Assembly: GCA_948330435.1 (NCBI GenBank)
Contig: CAOJBY010000003.1
Span: 1-64,000 of the forward strand
Source: an uncultured Lachnoclostridium sp.
Lineage (GTDB): Bacteria; Bacillota; Clostridia; Lachnospirales; Lachnospiraceae
Length of the DNA stretch: 64,000 nucleotides
Direction of reading: 5' to 3'
Shown: piece by piece, positions 1 through 7,687 of the stretch
Layout: the number at the start of each line of letters is the position of its first letter
Numbering within the stretch: position 1 is the stretch's first letter
Translations under genes and position numbers: made by a program
Notes under the pieces: generated by a model
What the model saw: only the letters and a program-made list of their open reading frames with translations
Told to the model about the DNA's origin: nothing
Database searches by the model: none

Positions 1-40
1 AACCATGACTAATAATGCGGCGGTATCAGGAGGTACCGTC

Positions 41-385
41 GTGTTATTTTTATATAAATGCTCAATGCAGTTTTCCATATGGACAGACTGGTCTGCTATG
101 GACAGCTACTTTGAAAAACAGGATAAGCCGACTGTATTTATTGTGTTGGGAAAGGAAGTTATCGTTGATGATGAACGGTTGGCAACGGCATTATCAAAAT
201 TGCCGGAGTTAAGGCGGGAAGTTTTGTTGCTTTATTACTTCGTTGGCTATCGTGATGAAGCCATCGGCAGACAGTACGGGCGTTGCAGAAGTACGATAAA
301 CCACAGAAGAAATGTTGCGCTGAAACAGTTACGAAAAGAATGGGAGAAATTGAAACATGAGGAACAAAAAGCTGATACCTTTTGA
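41..385 (+). CDS. Conjugative-element sigma-70 region 4-like regulator
   Basis: The C-terminal two thirds (VDDERLATALSKLPELRREV and the following helix-turn-helix with STINHRRNVALKQL) match the short sigma-factor-like regulators carried by Tn916/Tn1549-type elements, which act with a downstream helix-turn-helix protein to control element genes. I start at GTG 41 because AGGAGG at 28-33 lies seven bases upstream. An ATG at 5 in the same frame has no ribosome-binding site, and an ATG at 98 would keep only the conserved part. The first 20 residues do not look like the family, so the N-terminus may be altered or truncated. It overlaps the next gene by 29 bases, as is usual in these elements. Confidence 0.65.
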   Translation: MLFLYKCSMQFSIWTDWSAMDSYFEKQDKPTVFIVLGKEVIVDDERLATALSKLPELRREVLLLYYFVGYRDEAIGRQYGRCRSTINHRRNVALKQLRKEWEKLKHEEQKADTF

Positions 386-560
386 GGTAATCGAAAAAGC
401 CGTTGCCGGAGAGCCGGAAGCGGTAGACGCAGTATTGCGGCACTATACCGCATACATCAAATATCTGTCTATGTATAAAGGGCATATCAATGACGATACG
501 CAGGACAGATTAAAGGCAAAACTGATTGAAGCCATATTGAAATTCCGCTTCGACCGATAG
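357..560 (+). CDS. Small helix-turn-helix protein of conjugative element
   Basis: This 67-residue protein (FEVIEKAVAGEPEAVDAVLR, then YIKYLSMYKG and a helical C-terminus ending ILKFRFDR) is the small helix-turn-helix partner that normally follows the sigma-like regulator in Tn916/Tn1549-type elements. GGGAG sits upstream inside the end of the preceding gene, suggesting translational coupling. In complete elements an excisionase and an integrase follow; here neither is present, so this pair is the last recognisable part of a degraded element whose body lies to the left of the window. Family membership is recognised from pattern, not from a search. Confidence 0.7.
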   Translation: MRNKKLIPFEVIEKAVAGEPEAVDAVLRHYTAYIKYLSMYKGHINDDTQDRLKAKLIEAILKFRFDR

Positions 561-566
561 TAGGTA

Positions 567-636
567 GCAAAGACAGGAAAAGCTGTCAAGGGTAGACTTC
601 GCGCTACGCGCCCTTGACAGCTTTTCCCGCCTTTGC
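567..636. repeat. Long inverted repeat (26-bp arms) of the element end
   Basis: Bases 567-592 and 611-636 are inverted copies with two mismatches; the core arm GGAAAAGCTGTCAAGGG at 576-592 is perfect against 611-627, with an 18-base loop. There is no T-run, so it is not an ordinary terminator. Its place straight after the two small regulators is where conjugative elements of this type carry a strong hairpin before their recombination module. Confidence 0.8.
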
Positions 637-650
637 TTGTGGGTAGTCAA

Positions 651-682
651 GAGGGCGAAATCAGCAGACTGCTTTCGCCCTC
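651..682. repeat. Hairpin GAGGGCGAAA / TTTCGCCCTC
   Basis: Ten-base perfect arms at 651-660 and 673-682 enclose a 12-base loop. It lies 14 bases beyond the larger inverted repeat and is probably also part of the element end. The rest of 683-846 holds no convincing gene. Confidence 0.7.
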
Positions 683-846
683 AATCTATTATGGGGATTG
701 TTACGCAGTAGGGGTTATTTTGTCCTTGATTTATGCGGCTTTGCGGGTATTGAAGTGGCGGGGTAAGGGTTTTATATGTCTGCTCTCAAAAACGGTGTTC
801 TATTGCGTAAAGACTTTAATTGTGAAATAATGAAATAATTTCCGAT

Positions 847-875
847 TTGACTTTTTGGCTGATTGATGATATACA
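847..875 (+). promoter_or_regulatory. Promoter for the AIPR-like gene
   Basis: TTGACT at 847-852, a 17-base spacer and TATACA at 870-875 give a good sigma-A promoter about 150 bases before the gene. It implies that the AIPR-like gene has its own transcript with a leader of about 145 bases. Confidence 0.5.
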
Positions 876-1027
876 TATATTGTCTATAGAGCGATATTGC
901 TCTATTAGATATCCAGTATCTTCTAAATAGATGTGGACACGTAGCTATTTCAAATACCTATGTTTATATTCTACGTTCCTATTCTAGCTAGGAGTGTAGA
1001 TTTTTTATGTCGAAAGGAGTATTTGAA

Positions 1028-2206
1028 ATGGCAAAATTGGTATTTAAAGCAGAACAATTTAAAAAAATGACAGATCCTGTAAATGCAAGTGGCAAGCATA
1101 TAAAATATGTATGTTATGCACAAGCAAAATCCATTCCTCAAGAAATTGAAAATTGGATGGAAACAAATCCACGCGAACAAAAAATGACTACAAATGTCGC
1201 CAAAGCTATAAATGATAGCTTATTAGAGAACTTAAATTTTCATGAGTTAAATCGCGGAATTTTGCTTTCTGCTGAAAGTATTGATTATGATAACAAAAAG
1301 AAAATAGTAACTATTGTTTTATCTGATTCAACAAAGCATGGAAATATTGACGGCGGTCACACTTTAAGAGCAATTCTTGAAGCGCAAAAATCCGGTTTGC
1401 TTTCAGCTGATCGTTATGTATTCATGGAAATTTTTACGGGATTAGAAACACCTGTTGAATTAGCGGCTGCGCGAAATACATCTGTTCAAGTAGATTTAAA
1501 ATCTATTGAGGAATTAAAGGACAGTTTTGAGGTAATAAAAAAAGCATTTAGTACATTATCTTTTTCAAATAGAATCGCATATAAAATGAACGAGCATTAT
1601 AATGATCCCAATATTATTCCTATCGATGTTCGTGAAGTCATTACTGTTCTGAATATGTTTAATCAAGCAATTTATCCAATGAGGAATAATGATGGACGGT
1701 TATCAGAACTGCAACCTGTACAATGTTATACCGGAAAGGAAGCAAGCTTAAAACGCTTTTTAAATTTGGGTAAGGATAAACGCGAACATATTATTTCCAA
1801 TATGACACCTATTATTTCTGATGTTTTTGCATTGTGGGATGATATTGAATGTAATTTTAATGTTATGGCTAGCCGAGCAGGAAAAAGATATGGCACTCGC
1901 AAATACGCAAAATATGCTGATGGTGAAATTGTAGGAAAATCAATTTACTCGCAAAGCGATTTACAGTATCTTGTTCCAAAAGGATTAATTTATCCATTAT
2001 TAGGAGCTTTTCGCGCATTGATAGAAATAAAAGAAGATAAGTATTCATGGGTTGAATCGCCCAAAGTAGTTTGGGAGGCATTAGGTCCTCAATTAGTTGC
2101 AATAGTTTTAGAGGAAAAGGCGGAAACGCCAGACGTAATTGCAAAAAATAGTAATTTGTGGAGTAATCTATTTAAGGAAGTTTTTATCTATGGTCATAAA
2201 ATGTGA
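1028..2206 (+). CDS. AIPR-family protein, probable phage defence
   Basis: The 392-residue protein has the core signature of the AIPR (abortive infection/phage resistance) family: LNRGILLSAESI followed by NIDGGHTLRAILEA near residue 107, then a helical C-terminal half. I start at ATG 1028 because AAAGGAG at 1013-1019 is eight bases upstream; an in-frame ATG at 1007 has poorer spacing. AIPR proteins have been linked to abortive infection in other bacteria, but the mechanism of this branch is not known to me. The gene is visibly more AT-rich than the housekeeping genes downstream and sits where a conjugative element should carry its integrase, which points to horizontal acquisition. No partner methylase, nuclease or toxin is adjacent, so it would act alone or with genes outside the window. 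Confidence 0.6.
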   Translation: MAKLVFKAEQFKKMTDPVNASGKHIKYVCYAQAKSIPQEIENWMETNPREQKMTTNVAKAINDSLLENLNFHELNRGILLSAESIDYDNKKKIVTIVLSDSTKHGNIDGGHTLRAILEAQKSGLLSADRYVFMEIFTGLETPVELAAARNTSVQVDLKSIEELKDSFEVIKKAFSTLSFSNRIAYKMNEHYNDPNIIPIDVREVITVLNMFNQAIYPMRNNDGRLSELQPVQCYTGKEASLKRFLNLGKDKREHIISNMTPIISDVFALWDDIECNFNVMASRAGKRYGTRKYAKYADGEIVGKSIYSQSDLQYLVPKGLIYPLLGAFRALIEIKEDKYSWVESPKVVWEALGPQLVAIVLEEKAETPDVIAKNSNLWSNLFKEVFIYGHKM

Positions 2207-2240
2207 TTAATTCGTATTAAAAAATCTCCCCCTCTTTGCA

Positions 2241-2276
2241 AAGTAAGCAGGTGTAATTAATTACACCTGCTTACTT
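2241..2276. terminator. 36-bp perfect palindrome after the AIPR-like gene
   Basis: Bases 2241-2258 are the exact reverse complement of 2259-2276 (arm starts AAGTAAGCAGGTG, centre AATTAATT). It begins 34 bases after the stop codon and probably acts as a hairpin terminator or an element-end structure; a T-run is missing. Confidence 0.7.
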
Positions 2277-2503
2277 GCACCCTGTCTGTCAGCGTTATTG
2301 ATAAGTTGTTGTGAATACTTCCTTATCAACGTAAAGCTAAGGGATACAGCGATTTTGTTTTTCTATAACTGTCAAGGACAGGATTATAGCACAACTAAAT
2401 CAGGATGTCCACGAAAACAGAAAATAAAAGACGCCCTTTGTGCATAAGATTTGATGCTACAGTGACGTCTCAACAAGACTTTATAAAAAAGCTAGGCTTT
2501 TAT
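2277..2503. other. Non-coding stretch, probable right edge of acquired segment
   Basis: No open reading frame is convincing here. The text GTCAAGGACAGG near 2371-2382 resembles the GTCAAGGG motif of the element hairpins upstream, so the boundary of the foreign DNA may be near 2350-2420. Close to the end of the DeoR gene a short stem AAAAAGC/GCTTTTA at about 2487-2502 could terminate that minus-strand gene. I cannot identify a duplicated attachment site. Confidence 0.3.
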
Positions 2504-3337
2504 TTATAAACGGGGATGTACAACCTGTACCGTGATGCCGCAATTAATGAAGCTTGACAGCTCTGTGGTATCGGCAGAATTATCGGTAACAAGAAATGAA
2601 ATATCATTTAAGGCACCGGAGTAAAAGGCAGACTTTTCAGCAATCCGGCATCCCTCAGCCACAACAATCCGTTTGCCATGAGTCTGCTGGATTATTCGCT
2701 GATTAATATAGGATTCTTCTAAGATCTTACAGGTAAGACCGGAAAGCACGTCAATTCCATCTATACCCATAATACATTTTGTGGCAGAAATGCGTGATAA
2801 TGTGTCTACCGCCATCCCGCCCACCAGTCCGGCACGATCTCTTTGCGTCTGCCCTCCAAGAAAACAAAGTTTTACATTAGGCCCGATGCTTCGTGCAAGA
2901 GTAAATAGGCTGTTTGTAACAACCATAACAGATTTATCCCCAAGATATTCAAGAACGTAGGAGGCAGTTAGACTGTTGTTCATTAACACTACATCACCAT
3001 CATCAATCAATCCGGCAGCAGTTCTGGCAATTTCAAAAATTGCAGGCTGTTTTTCAAGAGGAGGCTTTGCAATGAGTGTGTGATAAGCAAGGGAGCCGGA
3101 TTCTGAGATGGGAGAAGCTTTCGGGGTGGAAATAGTAACTGCTTTGACACCCCCGAAAAAGCGCATTACCTTGTTCTCGCTAGATAATGCTTCAATGTCT
3201 CTCCTGACAGTAATAGCACTAAGCTTAAGCACTTCGGCAATCTCATTTATATTGGTCTGTTTGCGATAATTAATATAATCAAGAATTTCTTCTCTTCTTT
3301 TTTGAATATTGTCCTGTGTATTGTTCATAAATATCAT
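2504..3337 (-). CDS. DeoR-family transcriptional regulator
   Basis: This 277-residue protein has an N-terminal DeoR winged helix-turn-helix at about residues 10-65 (REEILDYINYRKQTNINEIA, then SAITVRRDIEAL). A DeoR sensor domain follows at about 90-270, with the sugar-phosphate-isomerase-like signatures VVLMNNSLTA and CIMGIDGID. Such repressors bind phosphorylated sugars. It is transcribed divergently from the ascorbate-type PTS operon starting at 3602, with ATGATAA/TTATCAT boxes between them, so it very probably controls that operon and itself. Another start nine bases downstream (ATG 3328) is equally possible; neither has a strong ribosome-binding site. The ligand cannot be read from sequence; an L-ascorbate-6-phosphate-like compound is a guess from the neighbours. 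Confidence 0.88.
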   Translation of the reverse strand: MIFMNNTQDNIQKRREEILDYINYRKQTNINEIAEVLKLSAITVRRDIEALSSENKVMRFFGGVKAVTISTPKASPISESGSLAYHTLIAKPPLEKQPAIFEIARTAAGLIDDGDVVLMNNSLTASYVLEYLGDKSVMVVTNSLFTLARSIGPNVKLCFLGGQTQRDRAGLVGGMAVDTLSRISATKCIMGIDGIDVLSGLTCKILEESYINQRIIQQTHGKRIVVAEGCRIAEKSAFYSGALNDISFLVTDNSADTTELSSFINCGITVQVVHPRL

Positions 3338-3433
3338 TTTATTCAGAATTGATCAATTAGTCAAGGGATAATTTTGCAAAAGACTCGTCGGTTTGCACAA
3401 AAATTGACTTTAATATTTGGTAGAAATGATGAA

Positions 3434-3461
3434 TTGACATACTTATGATAAAATGTATAAT
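3434..3461 (+). promoter_or_regulatory. Promoter of the ascorbate-type PTS operon
   Basis: TTGACA at 3434-3439, a 16-base spacer and TATAAT at 3456-3461. It faces the PTS operon and leaves a leader of about 135 bases. Confidence 0.7.
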
Positions 3462-3525
3462 AAGATTATCATTTAATTATCATTTAAATGCAAAAATAAA
3501 AAGTTTTATGAGAAAATAATGATAA
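3445..3525. promoter_or_regulatory. Four ATGATAA/TTATCAT boxes, candidate DeoR operators
   Basis: ATGATAA lies at 3445-3451 inside the promoter spacer; TTATCATTTAA occurs twice in exact tandem at 3466-3476 and 3477-3487, just downstream of the -10 box; and ATGATAA recurs at 3519-3525. Clustered repeats around a promoter, between a DeoR gene and its presumed target, are typical of repressor sites. The assignment is inference. Confidence 0.55.
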
Positions 3526-3601
3526 AAAGGAGGGGAGAATTGAAAAAGTGCATTTAATAATAGATAATTACTGGGTAAAATTCATGTAGGAGGAAACTTA
3601 A

Positions 3602-5041
3602 ATGTTGAATACGATTTTTCAAAGCATTTCTACGAACATTCTTACACAGCCGGCATATATCATTGGCTTGATGGTACTGATAGGTATGCTTGCATTGAAG
3701 AAAACATGGTATGAGTCTTTAAGCTCTATGATTAAGGCAACGGCAGGATACTTGATTTTGTCTATTGGATCGGGAGGATTTACATCAACTTTCCGACCGA
3801 TCATCAATGCACTGGCATCTAAATTCCATATTACGGCATCTCTGATTGATACTTATACACAGCAGGCGCAGATGACAGATCCGGAAACAGGATTTTTTAT
3901 AAATTTTCCGGATGCAATGGTTTACATATCTGTAGCCTTTGTGATTTCTATTGTAGTGAACTTTTTGCTGGTAGGCTTTAATAAGCTCACAAAGATACGT
4001 ACATTGTATACTACGGGCCATGTAATTCAGTCCTATACTATGATTTGGTTCTGGTTTTTGGTTATTTTAAATCCAGGCTCTTATAATTGGGTAACTACGA
4101 TTATGCTAGGTATCTTTGCTGGTTGCTGGGCCGCAGTAGGTTCCAACTTTACTGTAGAGGCTACTCAAAGGCTTACAGGTGGAGCAAACTTTGCAGTGGG
4201 ACATCAGGAGATGCTTGGTATTCTGATTACCGATAAGCTAAGTCCTAAATTTGGAAATCCTAAGGACAGCTTTGAAAATCTGAAGCTTCCGGGCTGGCTC
4301 TCCATCTTTACGGATAATGTGGTTTCCACAACAGTTCTGATGTTTGTATTTATGGGAATTGTAATGGGCTTTATTGGGCCGGAGACGATGATGGAATTTG
4401 ATCCCTCCCTTACTCCTGCCACATGGTATATTATGTATATCTTCAAAACTTGTGTGAATTTCTCTATTTATATGGTAATCCTTTTGACAGGTGTACGTAT
4501 GATGGTTGGAGAGCTGACAAAGGCGTTCCGAGGATTCTCTGACAAGCTGCTGAAGGGTTCTATGCCGGCAGTGGACTGTGCAGTTACTTACAGCTTTGTT
4601 TCCGGTAATGTTCCGGTGCTTGGCTTTGCTATGGGTCTCGTTGGCGAGTTGATTGGAATTGCGGGACTGTTGATTTTTAAAGCTCCGATTTTACTTTTGC
4701 CAGCATTTATTCCGTTGTTTTTCGACAATGCTACTATTGCATGCTTTGCAAATAAGGCAGGTGGTCGTAAAGCAGCCATTATTATTCCACTCCTTAACGG
4801 CGTGTTCCAGGTTGTGGTTTCAGAGCTGATGCTTCTGTTTTTCCAAAACAGCGTTGGCTTCCACTTGAATGCATGGGGTGCGTTCTTTGATAATAACACC
4901 CTGCTTCCGGTATTCCTGGTAGGCTCCAAGCTTTTGAACCCTATAGTTATTATGATTTTGCTTTGTGTAATTATGCTGGTTTTGACACAGCTGTATTATA
5001 AGAAGCACAAGGAGCATTATTGGGATCATATGAATATTTAA
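3602..5041 (+). CDS. ulaA: PTS ascorbate-type EIIC permease (UlaA family)
   Basis: The 479-residue polytopic protein has the layout of the UlaA/SgaT permease family. It carries an N-terminal KATAGYLILSIGSGGFTSTF stretch (family form: GFMLLQAGSGILTSTF), the central motif GHQEMLGILITDKLSP, then LKLPGWLSIFTDNVVST and a late LLLPAFIPLFFDNATIACFA. UlaA is the membrane channel of a phosphotransferase system that imports and phosphorylates L-ascorbate or a related acid. An AGGAGGAAACTTAA ribosome-binding site precedes ATG 3602. The EIIB subunit follows after 48 bases, while no EIIA (UlaC) gene is present, so EIIA must come from elsewhere. Missing ulaD/E/F genes make a different sugar acid just as likely as ascorbate. 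Confidence 0.85.
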   Translation: MLNTIFQSISTNILTQPAYIIGLMVLIGMLALKKTWYESLSSMIKATAGYLILSIGSGGFTSTFRPIINALASKFHITASLIDTYTQQAQMTDPETGFFINFPDAMVYISVAFVISIVVNFLLVGFNKLTKIRTLYTTGHVIQSYTMIWFWFLVILNPGSYNWVTTIMLGIFAGCWAAVGSNFTVEATQRLTGGANFAVGHQEMLGILITDKLSPKFGNPKDSFENLKLPGWLSIFTDNVVSTTVLMFVFMGIVMGFIGPETMMEFDPSLTPATWYIMYIFKTCVNFSIYMVILLTGVRMMVGELTKAFRGFSDKLLKGSMPAVDCAVTYSFVSGNVPVLGFAMGLVGELIGIAGLLIFKAPILLLPAFIPLFFDNATIACFANKAGGRKAAIIIPLLNGVFQVVVSELMLLFFQNSVGFHLNAWGAFFDNNTLLPVFLVGSKLLNPIVIMILLCVIMLVLTQLYYKKHKEHYWDHMNI

Positions 5042-5089
5042 TAAGTTGCATATTAATTTGAAAACTATATGGCAGAGAGGAGAATCATT

Positions 5090-5380
5090 ATGTTAAAAGT
5101 ATTGGTTGCATGTGGAAATGGTATGGGTACAAGCATGCTAATAAAAATGAAAGCAGAGACTACCTTCAAAAAGGTGGGACTGGAAGCAACCTTTGAGCAT
5201 GGAGCAGTAGGGGAAGCGGTATCCATGGCAGGCTCTTTTGATATTGTTTTCTGTCCAATGAATCTGGTTAATCAATTTGACGGATTTAAGAATGACAGTG
5301 TTAAGATCATTGGCATGAAAAATGTGCTTTCAGAAGAGGAAATGGTAGAAAAGCTACGAGAAAATGGCTACATAAAATAA
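5090..5380 (+). CDS. ulaB: PTS ascorbate-type EIIB (UlaB family)
   Basis: This 96-residue protein begins MLKVLVACGNGMGTS, the EIIB P-loop-like motif with the phosphorylated cysteine at residue 8; VFCPMNLV and a C-terminal MVEKLRENGYIK complete the small alpha/beta fold. It accepts a phosphate from EIIA and passes it to sugar moving through the EIIC protein encoded just upstream. I start at ATG 5090, five to seven bases after GAGAGGAG, not at the in-frame ATG 5069, which has no ribosome-binding site and would add seven unrelated residues. Confidence 0.88.
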   Translation: MLKVLVACGNGMGTSMLIKMKAETTFKKVGLEATFEHGAVGEAVSMAGSFDIVFCPMNLVNQFDGFKNDSVKIIGMKNVLSEEEMVEKLRENGYIK

Positions 5381-5437
5381 AGTGAATAATGGGCTGTGGC
5401 AGGATATTGTTCTGCGGCAGCCTGTTTTGGGGTAAAA

Positions 5438-6148
5438 ATGGAGTGTAAGGAAATAAAGCTGGCGGTATTTGATCTGGATGGTACTTTGCTAAATTCAAAA
5501 GATTCCCTGGAGAAGGATACAATTCTTGCGTTGCGTGCCCTATATCATCGGGGAGTAAGGATTATGCTTTGTACCGGAAGAGTGCCCTCTATGGTAGAGG
5601 CATATCTTTTTGAGATAGGAATAAAAGGAATTTGTGCTTGTGCTAATGGAGCTTATATTGTGGACAATCATGGTTCCCTAATATACCAGAAGCCCATTCC
5701 ATCTGATATGCTGCTTTCAATTGTTGAACTTTTTGCTCAAAGACGGCTTACTTTTTCACTTATGGCAAAGAGGGATATCTATACATATGGAACAGCGTCA
5801 AGGAGGTGGGACAGATTTGAACGATATGAGGAACTGGCAAGAAACTATAATTTGCCATTTCCCCGGCTTTTGGAATATTCTCAATGGGAGGAGAATGGAA
5901 GCTTGCCTATTTATAAAATTCCGGTTATGGAAAAGGATGAGATTTGCTGTATGGGAGATTACGATAATGATGTATGGATGTTCAAAGAAGCCGGTATTTC
6001 GATTGCCATGGGAAATGTGCCGGATCGTGTTAAGTCTGCTGCAGATTATGTGACAGAGGACCACAATAAGGACGGAGCAGCAGAAGCAATTGCACGCTAC
6101 ATATTGCCGCTGGCAAAGGGAGGAATTTATGCGGATCAGATGGATTGA
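5438..6148 (+). CDS. Cof-type HAD phosphatase, internally shortened
   Basis: Residues 8-17 carry HAD motif I (FDLDGTLLNS), residues about 45-50 motif II (LCTGR), and the C-terminus motif IV (GDYDNDVWMF) plus the usual MGNVPDRVKSAADYVT stretch. These Cof-family enzymes dephosphorylate sugar phosphates and cofactors. The protein has 236 residues against about 265-275 for the family. The segment that normally holds the motif III lysine (a V-x-K-G element before motif IV) is missing: YKIPVMEKDEI runs straight into CCMGDYDND. This looks like an in-frame internal deletion that may abolish activity. Its start has only a weak GGGG upstream. It overlaps the metallohydrolase gene by 20 bases. Confidence 0.75.
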   Translation: MECKEIKLAVFDLDGTLLNSKDSLEKDTILALRALYHRGVRIMLCTGRVPSMVEAYLFEIGIKGICACANGAYIVDNHGSLIYQKPIPSDMLLSIVELFAQRRLTFSLMAKRDIYTYGTASRRWDRFERYEELARNYNLPFPRLLEYSQWEENGSLPIYKIPVMEKDEICCMGDYDNDVWMFKEAGISIAMGNVPDRVKSAADYVTEDHNKDGAAEAIARYILPLAKGGIYADQMD

Positions 6149-6929
6149 TACATCTTGTTTTGAAATTGAATCAACTGAGGGAAAGAGAATAGTTACAGAC
6201 CCTTATATTGATGAATGTCCAAATCACCCTATTATATCAAAAGAGGTGGAGAAAATGGACTATTTGTTGATAACACATACACATTTTGATCATATTACAC
6301 AATTGGATTCATATTTTGAACAGCATCGTCCAAAAATTTTGGCATCAACCATAACCGGAATGCGTCTGTTGGAGCAGATGGATCTGTCCGGACAGTGTAT
6401 TTATGGAATGGAGGATGGGGAGCTTTTAGATTTTGAGGACTTTTCATTCACTAGAATCAGTGGGCACCATACAATTCCGAACAGGAAAGAGCGCCATTTG
6501 ATGCGGGAAAGTGTTGTTCTTGACGGATTGCCTACCATGGAGGGAGTATACAAATCCTTAATGTATGGTGGATACAACGATTTCTCTAACTTTCAAATAG
6601 AAACAAGAGATAATACCCGCATTCTTTTTTGGGGAGGAACAGTAGGACGTGAGGATATCCGAAAGGCAAGAGATTTGCGGCCAGACATTATTCTAATGCA
6701 GATTCCCAGTAATCCATCAGAGGCAATTGCAGAGTTTGTGAAGGCAGTAGGGGCTTCTTATGTGATACCACACCATCAGGATAGCTATCTGGGAGTAAAG
6801 GATGTAGATAACATGATGGAGAATTTTGGAAAAATAATTACAGAGAGAAATCCTTTGGTAAAATTTTTACCATTAATACCAGGAAAATGGTATGAGTTTC
6901 AAAAAGTGCTGGCGCCGATGGCCAAATAG
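6129..6929 (+). CDS. UlaG-like metallo-beta-lactamase-fold hydrolase
   Basis: The 266-residue protein has the metal-binding motif THTHFDHITQL near residue 50, further candidate ligands GHHTIP and the C-terminal PHHQDSY, and the opening MRIRWIDTSCFEIESTEGKR typical of UlaG-like proteins. In the ula pathway UlaG is the L-ascorbate-6-phosphate lactonase; the position behind ulaA-ulaB supports a similar lactonase role here. ATG 6129 follows AAGGGAGG and lies inside the end of the HAD gene, so translation is probably coupled. Distantly related members hydrolyse other phosphorylated compounds, so the substrate stays open. Confidence 0.75.
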   Translation: MRIRWIDTSCFEIESTEGKRIVTDPYIDECPNHPIISKEVEKMDYLLITHTHFDHITQLDSYFEQHRPKILASTITGMRLLEQMDLSGQCIYGMEDGELLDFEDFSFTRISGHHTIPNRKERHLMRESVVLDGLPTMEGVYKSLMYGGYNDFSNFQIETRDNTRILFWGGTVGREDIRKARDLRPDIILMQIPSNPSEAIAEFVKAVGASYVIPHHQDSYLGVKDVDNMMENFGKIITERNPLVKFLPLIPGKWYEFQKVLAPMAK

Positions 6930-6955
6930 GACGAGAAGTAATGGACTCAAAGAAA

Positions 6956-7004
6956 GAATGGGACAGTTGAGAAATATGATATTTTCAATTGTCCCATTCT
7001 TTTG
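6956..7004 (+). terminator. Terminator of the PTS operon
   Basis: GAATGGGACAGTTGA at 6956-6970 pairs with TCAATTGTCCCATTC at 6985-6999 (one mismatch) and is followed by TTTTG. This closes the ulaA-ulaB-HAD-hydrolase operon. Bases 7005-7124 hold nothing I can identify. Confidence 0.85.
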
Positions 7005-7124
7005 TGGTTAAATAACGCCCTTCATCACCAGAAAGGATTCGGCACAGGTCACTTTGCTTTCCTGAGAGTCGTTACTACGGGCTTATAGAAAAGAAGAGCG
7101 ATTGCCATATTAAGCCCTCCCTTA

Positions 7125-7435
7125 TTGGAACTGCATGTACTTTTTCAGCGTGGGAAGCAAACCGGTTCCCTTTTACGTGTTCTCCTGTCTGGCCAGTTTT
7201 TTTCCGGATTTAATACTGCCATCTATGCCATTATTCCGGACTGTGTGGAATATGGAGAGTGGAAAACGGGGCTTCGCAATGACGGATTCCAGTATGCGTT
7301 TATTTCCCTGGGAAATAAGGTCGGGATGGCGATTGGAACATCTGTTCTGGCAGTTATGAAGCATTCATTCACAACGATTCCGGGAAAGCATATAATCAGA
7401 TAGTAAAAGAGATACAGGAGAGAAAGACGGCATAG
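7125..7435 (+). pseudogene. GPH-family sugar transporter fragment, decayed
   Basis: The stretch IYAIIPDCVEYGEWKTG and the following RNDGFQYAFISLGNKVG is the hallmark of the late transmembrane region of GPH (glycoside-pentoside-hexuronide) cation symporters. The first roughly 350 residues are absent. After TSVLAV the family's usual intervening sequence is lost and the reading jumps to KHSFTTIPG; the natural C-terminus KAYNQIVKEIQERKTA is present only in another frame, ending at the TAG at 7433-7435. So the gene has a large 5' truncation, at least two internal deletions and a frameshift. No ribosome-binding site precedes it. Confidence 0.8.
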
Positions 7436-7602
7436 CCTTTTATTCCTGCGTGGATTTAATATCCGGCAGGTATACGGTGGATGCGAAATCCATTATGGAA
7501 ATTTTCAGCTTTAATATTTCCAAGCCCATGAAGCTTCAGATTCACAGGGAAGCAGAGGAGATTGGGGAACTATTGGAACGGTTAAAAGAATTTCGGAAAT
7601 AA
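7435..7602 (+). pseudogene. HPr-like protein remnant
   Basis: The frame ending at TAA 7600-7602 reads CVDLISGRYTVDAKSIMEIF, followed by SFNISKPMKLQIH. This matches the C-terminal two thirds of the small HPr-like proteins of Clostridia (family form DLVSGRYVVDAKSILGIFSL). There is no start codon, and the N-terminal strand and helix are missing. It lies directly behind the transporter remnant, so one deletion event probably damaged both. Confidence 0.7.
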
Positions 7603-7687
7603 TGGCCGGTACAAAATTGCGGTCGCAATATTTCCTGCCCTATGCTATACTAAATGCATAAAAATCCTCGAAAGGAGCACGAATCCT

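Noticed and set aside
633..830. Open frame of 65 codons after the element hairpins
   Set aside because: It begins with TTG inside the hairpin region, has no ribosome-binding site and overlaps both inverted repeats; it is probably chance or a remnant.
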